From NCBI GenBank assembly GCA_009924135.1, contig RFSE01000013.1, positions 1 to 62,310 of the forward strand: a stretch of 62,310 nucleotides of DNA, read 5' to 3'. The stretch comes from Pseudomonadota bacterium (GTDB lineage Bacteria > Verrucomicrobiota > Verrucomicrobiia > Limisphaerales > SXTU01). A model generated the notes under the pieces. The model was not told where the DNA came from. It was given only the letters and a program-made list of their open reading frames with translations, and ran no database searches. Shown piece by piece: positions 32,821 to 41,095 of the stretch (within the stretch, counting starts at the first letter, position 1; each line of letters opens with the position of its first letter). The translations under genes and the position numbers were made by a program.

Positions 32821-33224
32821 GCGCGCTACGCAACGGGAAGACGCGGGGGTTGGCAATGCGTAAATTGCATTGACCCCTGCCATAACGCCACAGACACCGC
32901 AATGGTCCCTCGCACCAACAGCGCGGCGGGGCCTTTACCCATTCTCTCAAAGCTCAACCTTCATCTATCAACTACATAAAACTCCTTGCCCCCGCTGCCC
33001 GCTCTGGCAACACTCACTCAGCAACCCACGGAGCGAGGGACATGAACCGGAGTCGCACCGCCAGATACAAGAATAAGCAGGTTCGCACTTCAAGTGCAGG
33101 GCAGGCCTTTGTCTCGCCCATCCCATGGGAATCTGAAGTCTGGTGCGCCGAGACCTTGGCCCAATGATCCACTTGAATGCGAACGCTTTCTCGGTCCGTA
33201 TCCTGACGTGATGCCGAATAAATC
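32821..33224. other. 404-bp gap at the left border of the ABC-3C island
   Basis: Base composition falls from GC-rich to mixed within this stretch. I see no gene, no sulfatase remnant and no convincing tRNA or integrase attachment site. A tRNA-like 3' fragment (GGAGCGAGGGACATGAACC, 33031-33049) is too weak to call. Confidence 0.5.
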
Positions 33225-34433
33225 ATGACCTCTGCGTCTAAACACAATGCTGCCGGACAAATGGCAGGTTATCTTTTCCAGCCGGAGCGCGCATTGTGCC
33301 ACCTCGCGCGCAGTCCACGGGGAACCATGGTCGGGATTGAAACGCTCGACGATGTCGCGGTCGTGTTGCCAGGCGGGCAACAGATCCGAGAGCAAGACAA
33401 GCACTACACGTCCGATAAGAAGCCACTGGCGGATCGAAGCAAAGAATTCTGGAATAGCTTGCTTGTTTGGCTCGACGCAGTCGAGACGGAGGACTTGGAC
33501 GTGACTGCTGTCGAGTTTCACTTGGTCACAAACCGAACACTAGAAAGCGGCCTTGCCTTTGATCTGATGCATCTTGGGAAGGCCAAAGAGGCAGCGTTGG
33601 CTTTTGCGGCTCGGCTCCGCGAATCGGGAAAGTGCCCACCTGAAAATCTAAAGGAACTGTTTACTAAAGTTTTGGCCTACTCCGACGAGCAATTGGAGAA
33701 GGTGGTCTCTCGAATAAGAGTATTTGACGCAACGAGCGCAGTTCATGGATCTGAGCTGCGAAGCTTTCTGCACGACCACCTTCATTTGCCGCCCGCACAT
33801 GCGGTCGAGATTATTCAGGGCTTGGCTGGTTGGGTGGATGAGTTGGTTCTCGAACAGATTCGAGAAAAGCAGGCAGCTTGGATTACGCGGGAGGCGTTTG
33901 ATGAACGCTATGTGCGGTTGCTCCACCGTTACCAAGACATTGCCTTTGTGCGCGAAACCGAGGAAGCCCTCATCCCGGTTGACGCGGCAGCACGAGCTGA
34001 GCGCAAGAATCGACTGTTTGTGAGGCAACTCCAGTGGATCGGATGTTCGGAAGAGGACGATGACAACCAGATTCTCGACGCGATCGACGCGCATATCCGG
34101 TCCGGCTCGGAAGTCGCCAGACTCTCGCAGAAGGGAGTTGTGACCGTCGAAGAGTTCAGGGCATTCGATCAGAGACTTGTCACGTTATGGAAGAATCTGC
34201 GGCGGCTCCATATTCCAAAACCAGTTCCGCAATCGGATGATGAACAGCAAACGGTCGGGCGCAACTTGTTGAATCAAGCGCTCAATCATCGTGAGATTTT
34301 GGCTGGCCAGCAAACGAGCGAGTTCTACCTTACTCAAGGTGCCTTCCATCATCTCGCCGACGATGCGGACGGTCCGCCACGGCTTGGGTGGCATCCACAC
34401 TACGCGGAAAAAGCTCAAGCACCGGCACGATGA
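33225..34433 (+). CDS. ABC-three-component (ABC-3C) system effector with N-terminal nuclease-like domain
   Basis: 402 residues, the first gene of a compact three-gene set. The N-terminus AGQMAGYLFQPERALCHLA, then VGIETLDDVAVVL and QIREQDKHY, matches the PD-(D/E)xK-type domain shared by DUF4297/Cap4 nucleases: a helix with Glu, the DD pair, then an E-x-K-like core, followed by the helix ADRSKEFWNSLLVWLD. The remaining 300 residues are helical (ELVLEQIREKQAAWITREAFDERY) and fit the C-terminal domain characteristic of ABC-3C effectors. By analogy it would cut nucleic acid when the ABC ATPase senses phage. Lower GC than the flanking genes. Confidence 0.75.
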   Translation: MTSASKHNAAGQMAGYLFQPERALCHLARSPRGTMVGIETLDDVAVVLPGGQQIREQDKHYTSDKKPLADRSKEFWNSLLVWLDAVETEDLDVTAVEFHLVTNRTLESGLAFDLMHLGKAKEAALAFAARLRESGKCPPENLKELFTKVLAYSDEQLEKVVSRIRVFDATSAVHGSELRSFLHDHLHLPPAHAVEIIQGLAGWVDELVLEQIREKQAAWITREAFDERYVRLLHRYQDIAFVRETEEALIPVDAAARAERKNRLFVRQLQWIGCSEEDDDNQILDAIDAHIRSGSEVARLSQKGVVTVEEFRAFDQRLVTLWKNLRRLHIPKPVPQSDDEQQTVGRNLLNQALNHREILAGQQTSEFYLTQGAFHHLADDADGPPRLGWHPHYAEKAQAPAR

Positions 34434-34446
34434 AAGGAGAAGGCAC

Positions 34447-34929
34447 ATGCCCTTAGCAACAGAAGCTGAATTGGTTCAGAACCCTGCTCTGGGTGCCGCA
34501 CTTGTGTGGGCTTTCACGCTCGAATTCTATGGCCAAACCAAACAAGAGCGAGGACCACTGCTCCCCTTGGCACTTGTTGTTCTGCCTATGACTTTCCATC
34601 AGGAAACCGTCGAAGAACTGCATCGGCGGAACTACGATGGTGGTCTTGATCTCGCGCTTGCCGAGAACCGGACGTTGACAATCGATCTCCAAGAACGAGT
34701 GCAAGCTATGCTTCCGCAAACCATGCAAAGTTTGAACGTTGGCTTTGCCGCTGGCTTGATTACATATCTGCGAGAGAATGGTGAATTGAGGCCCGTGAGA
34801 AAGACCGACCCATTTCGCACGGACAGCCAAGAGGTGCGACGAATGCTCAGCACTGCAACTCGGCTCGGCTACTGGTTTGCAACGATCAACCCGGAGCGAA
34901 TCGGTTCGCTCCTGCGGATTCGCCTTTAA
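34447..34929 (+). CDS. ABC-3C system middle component
   Basis: 160 residues from ATG 34447, with a clear ribosome site AGGAGA six bases upstream. Sequence features are those of the short middle component of ABC-3C systems: EAELVQNPALGAALVWAFTLEFY, then PLLPLALVVLPMTFHQETVEELHRR and the C-terminal RLGYWFATINPERIGSLLRIRL. It has no catalytic motif and probably bridges effector and ATPase. Its stop overlaps the ATPase start in TAATG, so the two are translationally coupled. Confidence 0.8.
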   Translation: MPLATEAELVQNPALGAALVWAFTLEFYGQTKQERGPLLPLALVVLPMTFHQETVEELHRRNYDGGLDLALAENRTLTIDLQERVQAMLPQTMQSLNVGFAAGLITYLRENGELRPVRKTDPFRTDSQEVRRMLSTATRLGYWFATINPERIGSLLRIRL

Positions 34930-35921
34930 TGAAAGCAAAAGTCTCCAAAATCATTCTGTGGCCAAAGCGGGCCGACAAAAAGCCCCGCGTGATCGCCTTT
35001 GAGATGGTTGGCGTTGAGGTCATTACGGGAAAGAGCCAAACAGGGAAGTCGTCCCTTATTCCAATTGTGGACTACTGTTTGGGTAGCGATAAATGCGCAA
35101 TTCCGGTTGGTGAAATCCGAGACCATGCCGAGTGGTTCGGCGTCGTCGTAAAGATGCCTTACGCCGAGATGTTGCTGGCACGTCGCAATCCCGGGCTTCA
35201 AGCTCAAACGAGCGAGATGTATTTCGACATGGGACCGCAAGTTCTAATCCCAGAAGCATTAAACGACCTGCCAACGACAAATGCGGAGACCGTAGTCGCA
35301 CAACTCAACCAACTTGCGCAATTACCGTCCTTGTCACTGACCGGAGGAGACGAGGGAGGATTCTCGGGCCGCCCAAGTTTTCGAGATACCGCCGCGTTTC
35401 AGTTCCAACCGCAACACATTATTGCGAATCCCTACACCCTCTTTTTCAAGGCTGACACTGTTGAGCACCAAGAGAAATTGAAGAACATGTTTCTACTCGT
35501 TTTGGGCGCAATTGACGGTCCAACGCTTGAACGAAAGAGGGTGCTTCGTAATCTTGAGGCTGAACTCAATCATGCCCGTGGAGAACTTGAACGTCGCCGA
35601 CAACGCAGCGTGACTTGGACGCAGGAGTTCAGGGCTTTCTATTCGCAGGCGCGTGGTTTGGGATTGCTACCAGATAGTCCAGAGGCTGCGGACAACTGGA
35701 CCACCGAACAATACGTCGGCTATCTCACGCCCATTCCTGGTCGACTTAAACAAAATCCATTTCCTGCTGTTGAGCGCGGAGCGTCACGCCGGCTGACACG
35801 GGAGATCACTGCGCTTCGAAATACTGAGGATTCAGTCGCAAAGGCGATCGAAGACCGTAAACGAAAACTCAGCCGTGTAGAACGCCTTCGGTCAGCTTGC
35901 CCTGCGCGCCGAGTTCCTTGA
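34929..35921 (+). CDS. ABC-3C system ATPase (DUF3732-like), truncated
   Basis: The N-terminal 315 or so residues are present: VGVEVITGKSQTGKSSLIPIVDYCLG contains the Walker A (GKSQTGKS, residues about 34-41), followed by the antiparallel beta region (PYAEMLLARRNPG) and the first coiled-coil arm (TLERKRVLRNLEAELNHARGELERRR). The frame then runs at about 35877 into the 3' part of the convergent sulfatase and stops. The second coiled-coil arm, signature motif, Walker B and D-loop are missing; full-length relatives are usually about twice this length. As written, the ATPase cannot function. Either a deletion or an assembly join is responsible. Confidence 0.8.
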   Translation: MKAKVSKIILWPKRADKKPRVIAFEMVGVEVITGKSQTGKSSLIPIVDYCLGSDKCAIPVGEIRDHAEWFGVVVKMPYAEMLLARRNPGLQAQTSEMYFDMGPQVLIPEALNDLPTTNAETVVAQLNQLAQLPSLSLTGGDEGGFSGRPSFRDTAAFQFQPQHIIANPYTLFFKADTVEHQEKLKNMFLLVLGAIDGPTLERKRVLRNLEAELNHARGELERRRQRSVTWTQEFRAFYSQARGLGLLPDSPEAADNWTTEQYVGYLTPIPGRLKQNPFPAVERGASRRLTREITALRNTEDSVAKAIEDRKRKLSRVERLRSACPARRVP

Positions 35922-37062
35922 TGAGGTTCCACACGGGGTAACTGCGCTCCTTGTAGTCATTCGTCTGCAGGAAGGGCCGATCGGGCATGAAGTTCTTGAT
36001 GTAGCGGTAGCGGCCGTCGCGCACGGTGCGGAAGCGGAACATCGTCTCGTCGCAGCGGTCGCGCGCGCCGTGGGTGAACTCGCGCGGGGGTTCCGCGTCG
36101 TCGCCGAGGAACACGCGGCCCTGCATCTTGGCGGGCTTCTTCACCCCGGCGAGGGCGAGCGTCGTGGCGTTGAAATCAATCGCCTCCAGTTGCTGGCTGC
36201 TCACCGTGCCGGGGCGGAAGTTTTTGAGCGGCGGCAGCGTTTTTGGCCAGTAGAGAATCAGCGGGATGGTCAGGCCGTCCTCGTAGCAGAACTGTTTGCC
36301 GCGCACGTGCGCCTCGCCGTGGTCGCCCATGAAGAGGATCAGGGTGTTGTCCGCCAGGCCGTCAGCTTCGAGCTGCTGGAGGATGAGGCCGATCTTGCGG
36401 TCCAGCTCGGTGGCCGAGTCGAGGTAGTCCGCCCAGTCCTGCCGCGCGACGGGATGATCGGGGTAGATCGGTGGCAGCTCCACTTTCGCCGGGTCGGCGC
36501 GCTTGGGGGCGATGAACTTGCGGTGCGTCTCGTGGAAATTCACTTGTGCGTAGAACGGCTGGTGGGATTTCAGTTCCTCCCACTTGGAGGAATCGTAGGG
36601 CTTGCCGGGGTAGGTGAAATTCCAATCGGTCTTGCCCGTGCCCTTGAACCCGAGTGCCGCCGGGAACTCGACGATGTTCGCCGTGAAATAGCCGGCCCCG
36701 CGCAGCCAGTCCGGGAGCACTTTTACGCCCTCGGGCAGTGGGTAGCCGTCATCGCGATGCGAGCGGTGGTGATGCGCGCCGATGGTGATCTGGTACATGC
36801 CGGTCATGAACGCCGAGCGGCTGGGCGAGCACACGGGCGCGGTCGTGAACGCGCGCGTGTAGCGCATGCCCCGGCTGGCCAACTGGTCCAGATTGGGCGT
36901 CCAGACCTGCTTCGCCCCATAGCACGCCACGGCATCCGGCGACATGTCCTCCGCCACGAGCCAGAGGATGTTCGGACGCGTGGCGGCGGATGCGCCCGGT
37001 CCCAGGGCACCGAGGAGCAGGCACAAGAGAAGCAGGGCAGGGGAACCAAGCGGACGGATCAT
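35869..37062 (-). CDS. Exported arylsulfatase-type enzyme, C-terminus missing
   Basis: 397 residues with signal peptide (PALLLLCLLLGALGPGASA). The formylglycine site is C78 in VCSPSRSAF (C-x-P-x-R, Cys type, requires a formylglycine-generating enzyme). Metal ligands AEDMSPD (38-44) and MGDHGEAH are present. The body is complete up to FMPDRPFLQTNDYKERSYPVWNLIKELGAQGKLTE; then the frame ends GVLHG at 35869. Sulfatases of this type normally continue for about 60-100 residues with an LYDLEKDPxExxNL motif, which is absent. The cut coincides with the end of the ABC-3C ATPase homology. The substrate is likely a sulfated polysaccharide. Confidence 0.88.
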   Translation of the reverse strand: MIRPLGSPALLLLCLLLGALGPGASAATRPNILWLVAEDMSPDAVACYGAKQVWTPNLDQLASRGMRYTRAFTTAPVCSPSRSAFMTGMYQITIGAHHHRSHRDDGYPLPEGVKVLPDWLRGAGYFTANIVEFPAALGFKGTGKTDWNFTYPGKPYDSSKWEELKSHQPFYAQVNFHETHRKFIAPKRADPAKVELPPIYPDHPVARQDWADYLDSATELDRKIGLILQQLEADGLADNTLILFMGDHGEAHVRGKQFCYEDGLTIPLILYWPKTLPPLKNFRPGTVSSQQLEAIDFNATTLALAGVKKPAKMQGRVFLGDDAEPPREFTHGARDRCDETMFRFRTVRDGRYRYIKNFMPDRPFLQTNDYKERSYPVWNLIKELGAQGKLTEGVLHG

Positions 37063-37157
37063 GGGGACGAGGAAAATTGCGGACGGCCAAAATGTAAATG
37101 GGAAAGTGCCTCACCCAACAATTGGCAATGCGCCGCGCCACAAGGTGGAGTGATTTT

Positions 37158-37320
37158 TTAAGCCACAGATGAAACACAGATGAAACACGGAACAGCAGGG
37201 GAAGGTCAGGTCGCGCACTCCTGGGCACGGCAGCACCGTTGGGTGACGGTGTTCAGTAACATTCAGGATGCGTTCAGTTCGTCCCCATCTGTGTTTAATC
37301 TGTGTTCCATCTGTGGCCAA
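37158..37320. repeat. Inverted-repeat element with AGCCACAGATG ends, third copy
   Basis: The left end is AAGCCACAGATGAAACACAG; the right end is CTGTGTTCCATCTGTGGC. It lies between the sulfatase start and the pseudopilin. The interior CAGTTCGTCCCCATCTG corresponds in reverse to GGGGACGAGC of the 27448 and 28585 copies. Confidence 0.7.
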
Positions 37321-37334
37321 AGAATGCTTCCGGC

Positions 37335-38084
37335 TTAAAAAGCAAACTGCGTCGCGTTGCCGGGCACCAGCCATTTGTTCGTCATGTTGGAAAAGTCCCG
37401 CCACTCCGCGTGGCCGTCCACAAAGACCACGTTTTCGCCGGCGGGAAGGTTGCCCTTCATGTGCGCCGGGTGATCCGAAAAGCCGCCGGCCGGGGTGAAG
37501 ACATACGTGGTGTACGTCGGTGGTCCCTGGCTGGGGGTGATGTCCACCACGAGTTCGCAGGCCGATGGGTTCCGGCCATTGCTCCCGGTCGTGTCGGTCT
37601 GGAGGAATTGTGCCGGGATGCTGCCAGCCTGACGCGGCACGAGGAACACGTAGCCGACGCACCGCTGGGCGGGCAAGCCGTTGTTCGCACCGTAATTCCA
37701 CCAGTTCATGATGTTCTCCGCGCGCACGAACGACGGGCAGTAATAGAGGGCCGGGTCCACCGGTCCGTAGGCCGCCATGGTGGCGGTCATGTTCGTGTGC
37801 ATGTCCCACGCCCAGTTGCCGCCGATGGAGGGCCACACGGGGAACTTGTTGGCCCAGTCATCCGCGTAAAGCAGCAGCGCGAGTCCATGCTGACGCTCGT
37901 TGTTCTTGCACCGCGCGCGGAAGCCCTGCTCCTTGGCCTTGCTCAGGGCGGGTAAGAGCATGCCCGCCAGAATCGCAATGATCGCGATGACGACGAGCAA
38001 TTCGATCAGGGTAAATGCCGGCGTCGGACGGGGTCTTTTCAGATCCAACGCGGCGGCAGCGGTCGGCACCATGGCTCGGTCCAT
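37335..38084 (-). CDS. Prepilin-like pseudopilin (H-X9-DG type)
   Basis: 249 residues. The prepilin site is [20 protein letters not shown] at about residues 23-42; here the residue before Phe is Ala rather than Gly, which peptidases usually tolerate less well. A globular domain follows, with a C-terminal [20 protein letters not shown], the VFVDGHxEW hallmark. It is similar in plan to the gene at 30790-31569 but diverged in sequence. A later ATG at 38072 is possible. Confidence 0.9.
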   Translation of the reverse strand: MDRAMVPTAAAALDLKRPRPTPAFTLIELLVVIAIIAILAGMLLPALSKAKEQGFRARCKNNERQHGLALLLYADDWANKFPVWPSIGGNWAWDMHTNMTATMAAYGPVDPALYYCPSFVRAENIMNWWNYGANNGLPAQRCVGYVFLVPRQAGSIPAQFLQTDTTGSNGRNPSACELVVDITPSQGPPTYTTYVFTPAGGFSDHPAHMKGNLPAGENVVFVDGHAEWRDFSNMTNKWLVPGNATQFAF

Positions 38085-38388
38085 ATTACGCCTTTCAAAA
38101 CAGATGGGACTGGCTGGTGATACGCCTCGCGCCCGCCGTGGTCAATCAAGATTTCTCCCGTTCAGCGGGCAACTCTCCGTTACTTGCAAGGTCGTTGGCA
38201 CCAAAGGCCAAGATTTACTGCGCTGGAAATGGACCCCTGGTTTGCCGGAGTCGTGGTCGTAGCGCGGGCAGCCGTGCCCGCGCGATGGAGAATGCGCCGT
38301 GGCTGTATAGCGCGGGCAGGGCTGCCCGCGCTCCAATGCCGTCCTCATTCGCACCGTGACACAGCACGAAACAGAGACGCGCCTTCGC
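38085..38388. other. 304-bp intergenic region with GC palindromes
   Basis: It includes two near-identical hairpins, 38261-38283 (GCGCGGGCAGCCGTGCCCGCGC) of which the first half is GCGCGGGCA, and 38309-38332 (GCGCGGGCAG/CTGCCCGCGC). No gene is supported. Confidence 0.65.
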
Positions 38389-39321
38389 TCACCGCTTGCC
38401 TTCCTGCCACCGCTGCCACGCGAGTCCGGGACGATCCGTGCGGAAGGCCACCAGCCGCGTGTTCTCCACTTCGGTGACGTAAACCGTCCGGCCATCGGGC
38501 CCGCCGAAGCAGAGGTTGCTCGGGCGCGGTCCCAGCACGGGAATCTTGCGGAGGATTTCGCCCTGCGGGGACACGACCGCCACGACGCCCTCGCCATAGC
38601 GGGCGATGTACAGATTGCCATCCACATCGCAGCGATGACCGTCGAAGCCGTGGTCCTCGAACTTCCGCAGGAGGCGTTTGTTCGTCAGCGATTTGTCCGG
38701 GGCGAGGTCAAACACCCACACGTTGCGCTGCACGCTCTCGTTCACATAGAGGCGCTTGCCATCGGGGCTGACCTCGATGCCATTCGTCGTGCCCATGCCG
38801 GCGGCGAGGCGCGTGGTTTTGCCGTCGAGGTCGATGCGCCAGAGCTGGCCGGTGCCGTCCTTCCAGTTCGGGTCGCTGGCGAAGAGCGTGCCATCAGGCG
38901 CGATGGCCAGGTCGTTCGGCTGGTTCATCTGCGCGTTGTGCGCGAAGACCGTGATCTGCTTCGTCTTCATGTCCACGCGCAGCACGTTGTGCCCCTCGTA
39001 GTCCGCGATGAACATGGTCCCGGCGCGGTCGAAGACGATGCCGTTGCCCGTGCTCTTGCCGGGCAACGTGAGGAAGATTTCGGAGCGCCCGTCGGGCGTC
39101 GTTTTGCCGATGGTCTGCTGCCTGGCGTAATTGACGGCGTAGATGTTGCCGTCCCGGTCGCACGCGGGTCCCTCGATGCCGGGGGTGAACTCGCCGGGCT
39201 TGGTCAGGGCGCGCGGGGTCCAGAGCGGTTCGTCTGCGGCCCACGAAATGCCCACGGGCACCACAACGGGCGCGGCCAGGGCGAAGGAAATTCGTTTAAC
39301 GAACGAGCGGGTGGTCAACAT
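38389..39321 (-). CDS. SMP-30/gluconolactonase-like secreted protein
   Basis: 310 residues from ATG 39321 (MLTTRSFVKRISFALAAPVVVPVG, signal). The mature protein is a six-bladed propeller of SMP-30/LRE type: TPGIEGPACDRDGNIYAVN, STGNGIVFDRAGTMFIADYEGHNVLRV, QPNDLAIAPDGTLFASDPNW, TTNGIEVSPDGKRLYVNES and FDGHRCDVDGNLYIARYGEG, including the acidic metal-binding residues E, N and D expected for a lactonase site. It likely opens sugar lactones or related esters in the periplasm. Confidence 0.92.
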   Translation of the reverse strand: MLTTRSFVKRISFALAAPVVVPVGISWAADEPLWTPRALTKPGEFTPGIEGPACDRDGNIYAVNYARQQTIGKTTPDGRSEIFLTLPGKSTGNGIVFDRAGTMFIADYEGHNVLRVDMKTKQITVFAHNAQMNQPNDLAIAPDGTLFASDPNWKDGTGQLWRIDLDGKTTRLAAGMGTTNGIEVSPDGKRLYVNESVQRNVWVFDLAPDKSLTNKRLLRKFEDHGFDGHRCDVDGNLYIARYGEGVVAVVSPQGEILRKIPVLGPRPSNLCFGGPDGRTVYVTEVENTRLVAFRTDRPGLAWQRWQEGKR

Positions 39322-39386
39322 GCGACCGAGGCTAGCAGTCGAAAAGGCCTTGGCAAGACGCGGGTCAAGAGAAGTGGTGGCGACGC

Positions 39387-39523
39387 GGGTGTAATTTGAC
39401 ACTGCCCCTGGAGCTCCGGTCTCCGACCCGGCAGGTTTTGAAATACACTCAACAACGCGCCGGATCGGAGATCGGCGCTCCGCATGGCCAGCCAAGACCG
39501 AGGGCCGTGTCCAGATACGCTCC
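39387..39523. mobile_element. MITE-like palindromic element, copy C (shorter, diverged)
   Basis: The left end GGGTGTAATTTGACACTGCC resembles the ends of copies A and B; the right end (39501-39523) is its imperfect complement, with GGCCGTGTCCAGATACGCTCC reading inward. The inner arms GGAGCTCCGGTCTCCGACCC and its counterpart at 39459-39482 match at about 19 of 23 positions. The centre is shorter than in A and B. Confidence 0.6.
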
Positions 39524-39592
39524 GGTGCCAAACCGTCTGGAGCTTTGGATTGCGCCCCGGTCTGGTTTGACTAAACATGTCTCGACGATTCC

Positions 39593-40627
39593 ATGAAGAT
39601 ACTGCTAGCCGACGACGACGAAATCAGCCGCAAGATCATTGCGAGCTTTCTGGCGCGCTTTGGCTACGAGTCGCTCGTCGTGCAGAACGGCGCCGAAGCC
39701 TGGGAGGTCCTCCAGTCCCCCTCTGCTCCGCAACTGGCCATCTGCGACTGGATGATGCCCCGCATGACCGGTCCCGAGGTCTGCGCCCGGCTGCGCGCCA
39801 TCCAGCAGCCCGTCCGCACCTACGTCATCCTGCTCAGCTCCCGCAACACCAAGCTCGACATCGTAAAAGGCCTCGACGCCGGGGCGGATGATTACATCGT
39901 CAAGCCCTGTGATCTGACGGAGTTGCAGGCCCGTTTGCGCGTGGCCCTGCGCGCGCTCAAGTACGAAGACCAACTGCGCAAGACCATTGCCGAATATGAC
40001 GCGCTCATCCGCCGCCACACCATGCTGGGCGAAATCGCGGGCCAGCAGGTCGCCTCGCAATCCGCCGCGCGACCGGCCGCTCCGACGGCTCCGCCAGTTC
40101 ATGCCCCGGCCGCCGCGCCGACGGTGGCCCCCGACCTGGCTGTCCTCCTCGTTGAAGCCGTGCAGGAAATCGGCCTGGGCCAGTCCCAGTTGGAACAGAA
40201 TCCCGAACCGGCAGGCGCGGCTGATTTTTCCGTGGTGCTGCCGGCCTATCTGAAACGCGACGCCCATTGGGTGGACCTCCGGCTGGACATCACGCGCGGC
40301 GGGGCGCACGCCCTGTGCCGCTCCGTGCTCCGCCGGGCTGCGAACTCCGAGCACGAACTCCTCGGCGTGCTGGCGGAAGCCGTCCACCTCCTGCTGCGCG
40401 CCCGCAGTCTGGCCCCGGCGAAACAATGGCTCGGCCTGGTGCCGGTGCAGCCGCCCGTGGCCAACCGCAGTGCCGCATTACCCGGGCGTACTGGCCGGCC
40501 TGCCCGCCTCGCAAACCCAGACCCTCACCGTGGCCGTGGTGGAAGCTCCAGAAACCAGCCGACCCTATTTGCGGCTTGGTGCGTGAGTGGTTTCAATCTC
40601 TTTGCCACAACCCAGCCGTCGTCCTAA
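39593..40627 (+). CDS. Two-component response regulator, REC domain plus C-terminal domain, probable frameshift near the end
   Basis: The REC domain covers residues 1-120: acidic pocket D7-D9, phosphoacceptor D52 in AICDWMMP, Thr/Ser LLSSR (80-84) and K104 in YIVKP. An Ala/Pro linker (155-185) follows, then a domain of about 100 residues that may be an activity module. Near 40470 the frame appears shifted: the frame offset by +1 reads HYPGVLAGLPASQTQTLTVA and VVEAPETSRPYLRLGA to a stop at 40584-40586, a sensible protein end just before the convergent mutT, whereas the annotated frame becomes Arg/Pro-rich low-complexity and overlaps mutT. No histidine kinase is adjacent. Confidence 0.85.
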   Translation: MKILLADDDEISRKIIASFLARFGYESLVVQNGAEAWEVLQSPSAPQLAICDWMMPRMTGPEVCARLRAIQQPVRTYVILLSSRNTKLDIVKGLDAGADDYIVKPCDLTELQARLRVALRALKYEDQLRKTIAEYDALIRRHTMLGEIAGQQVASQSAARPAAPTAPPVHAPAAAPTVAPDLAVLLVEAVQEIGLGQSQLEQNPEPAGAADFSVVLPAYLKRDAHWVDLRLDITRGGAHALCRSVLRRAANSEHELLGVLAEAVHLLLRARSLAPAKQWLGLVPVQPPVANRSAALPGRTGRPARLANPDPHRGRGGSSRNQPTLFAAWCVSGFNLFATTQPSS

Positions 40628-41093
40628 GCATCTCCAGCAGGCGCGCGTCGGCGGCGGGGAAGGTGTAGTTCGTCAGGGTCGCGCGGGTCACCCAGGCCAC
40701 GGCCTGGCAGCCGATGGGCTTGGGCTCGGACTGGACGTCCGCCAGCGTGCAGCGGAAGAAGCGCAGGTGGACGGTTTTCTCCGGGTAGGTGTGCGTGATG
40801 CGCTCCAGTTCGTCGTGAACCCGCACGTCCACCCCGAGTTCTTCCTGGAGTTCGCGCCGGAGACATTCTTCGAAGGTCTCGCCGGACTCGCGTTTGCCAC
40901 CGGGGAATTCCCACAGACCGGCGAGGTGTCCGCCCGCGGGGCGTTGCGTGATCAGCAGCTGGCCGGCGCGGAAGACGAGGCCGGCGCTGACGTCGATGGA
41001 ATTGCGAACTGCGAATGGCGAATGGCGAATCGGCTCCGGTTCGCCGGCGGGGTGCTCAGGCAAATTCGTCATTCGGAATTCGCCATTCGCCAT
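40593..41093 (-). CDS. mutT: MutT-like NUDIX hydrolase
   Basis: 166 residues, hydrolysing oxidised or non-canonical nucleoside triphosphates. The Nudix box is residues 65-88: GGKRESGETF, then EECLRRELQEELGV, fitting G-x5-E-x7-R-E-U-x-E-E-x-G-U. The conserved domain starts only at residue 33 (IDVSAGLVFRAGQLLITQR). Residues 1-32 are encoded by a heptamer inverted repeat (40999-41095), which also supplies the only good start codon. That ATG overlaps the ugd stop in TAATG, implying translational coupling. Confidence 0.9.
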   Translation of the reverse strand: MANGEFRMTNLPEHPAGEPEPIRHSPFAVRNSIDVSAGLVFRAGQLLITQRPAGGHLAGLWEFPGGKRESGETFEECLRRELQEELGVDVRVHDELERITHTYPEKTVHLRFFRCTLADVQSEPKPIGCQAVAWVTRATLTNYTFPAADARLLEMLRTTAGLWQRD

Positions 41094-41095
41094 TA
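40999..41095. repeat. Heptamer inverted repeat providing the start of mutT
   Basis: The left arm (40999-41031) is built from GCGAACT/GCGAATG units; the right arm (41062-41095) is built from the complementary ATTCGCC/ATTCGTC units. It sits exactly between the ugd stop and the first conserved mutT codon. Confidence 0.85.

Noticed and set aside
33031..33049. tRNA 3'-end-like segment at the left edge of the ABC-3C island, possible attachment site
   Set aside because: No complementary acceptor strand, no integrase and no second copy at the right border.
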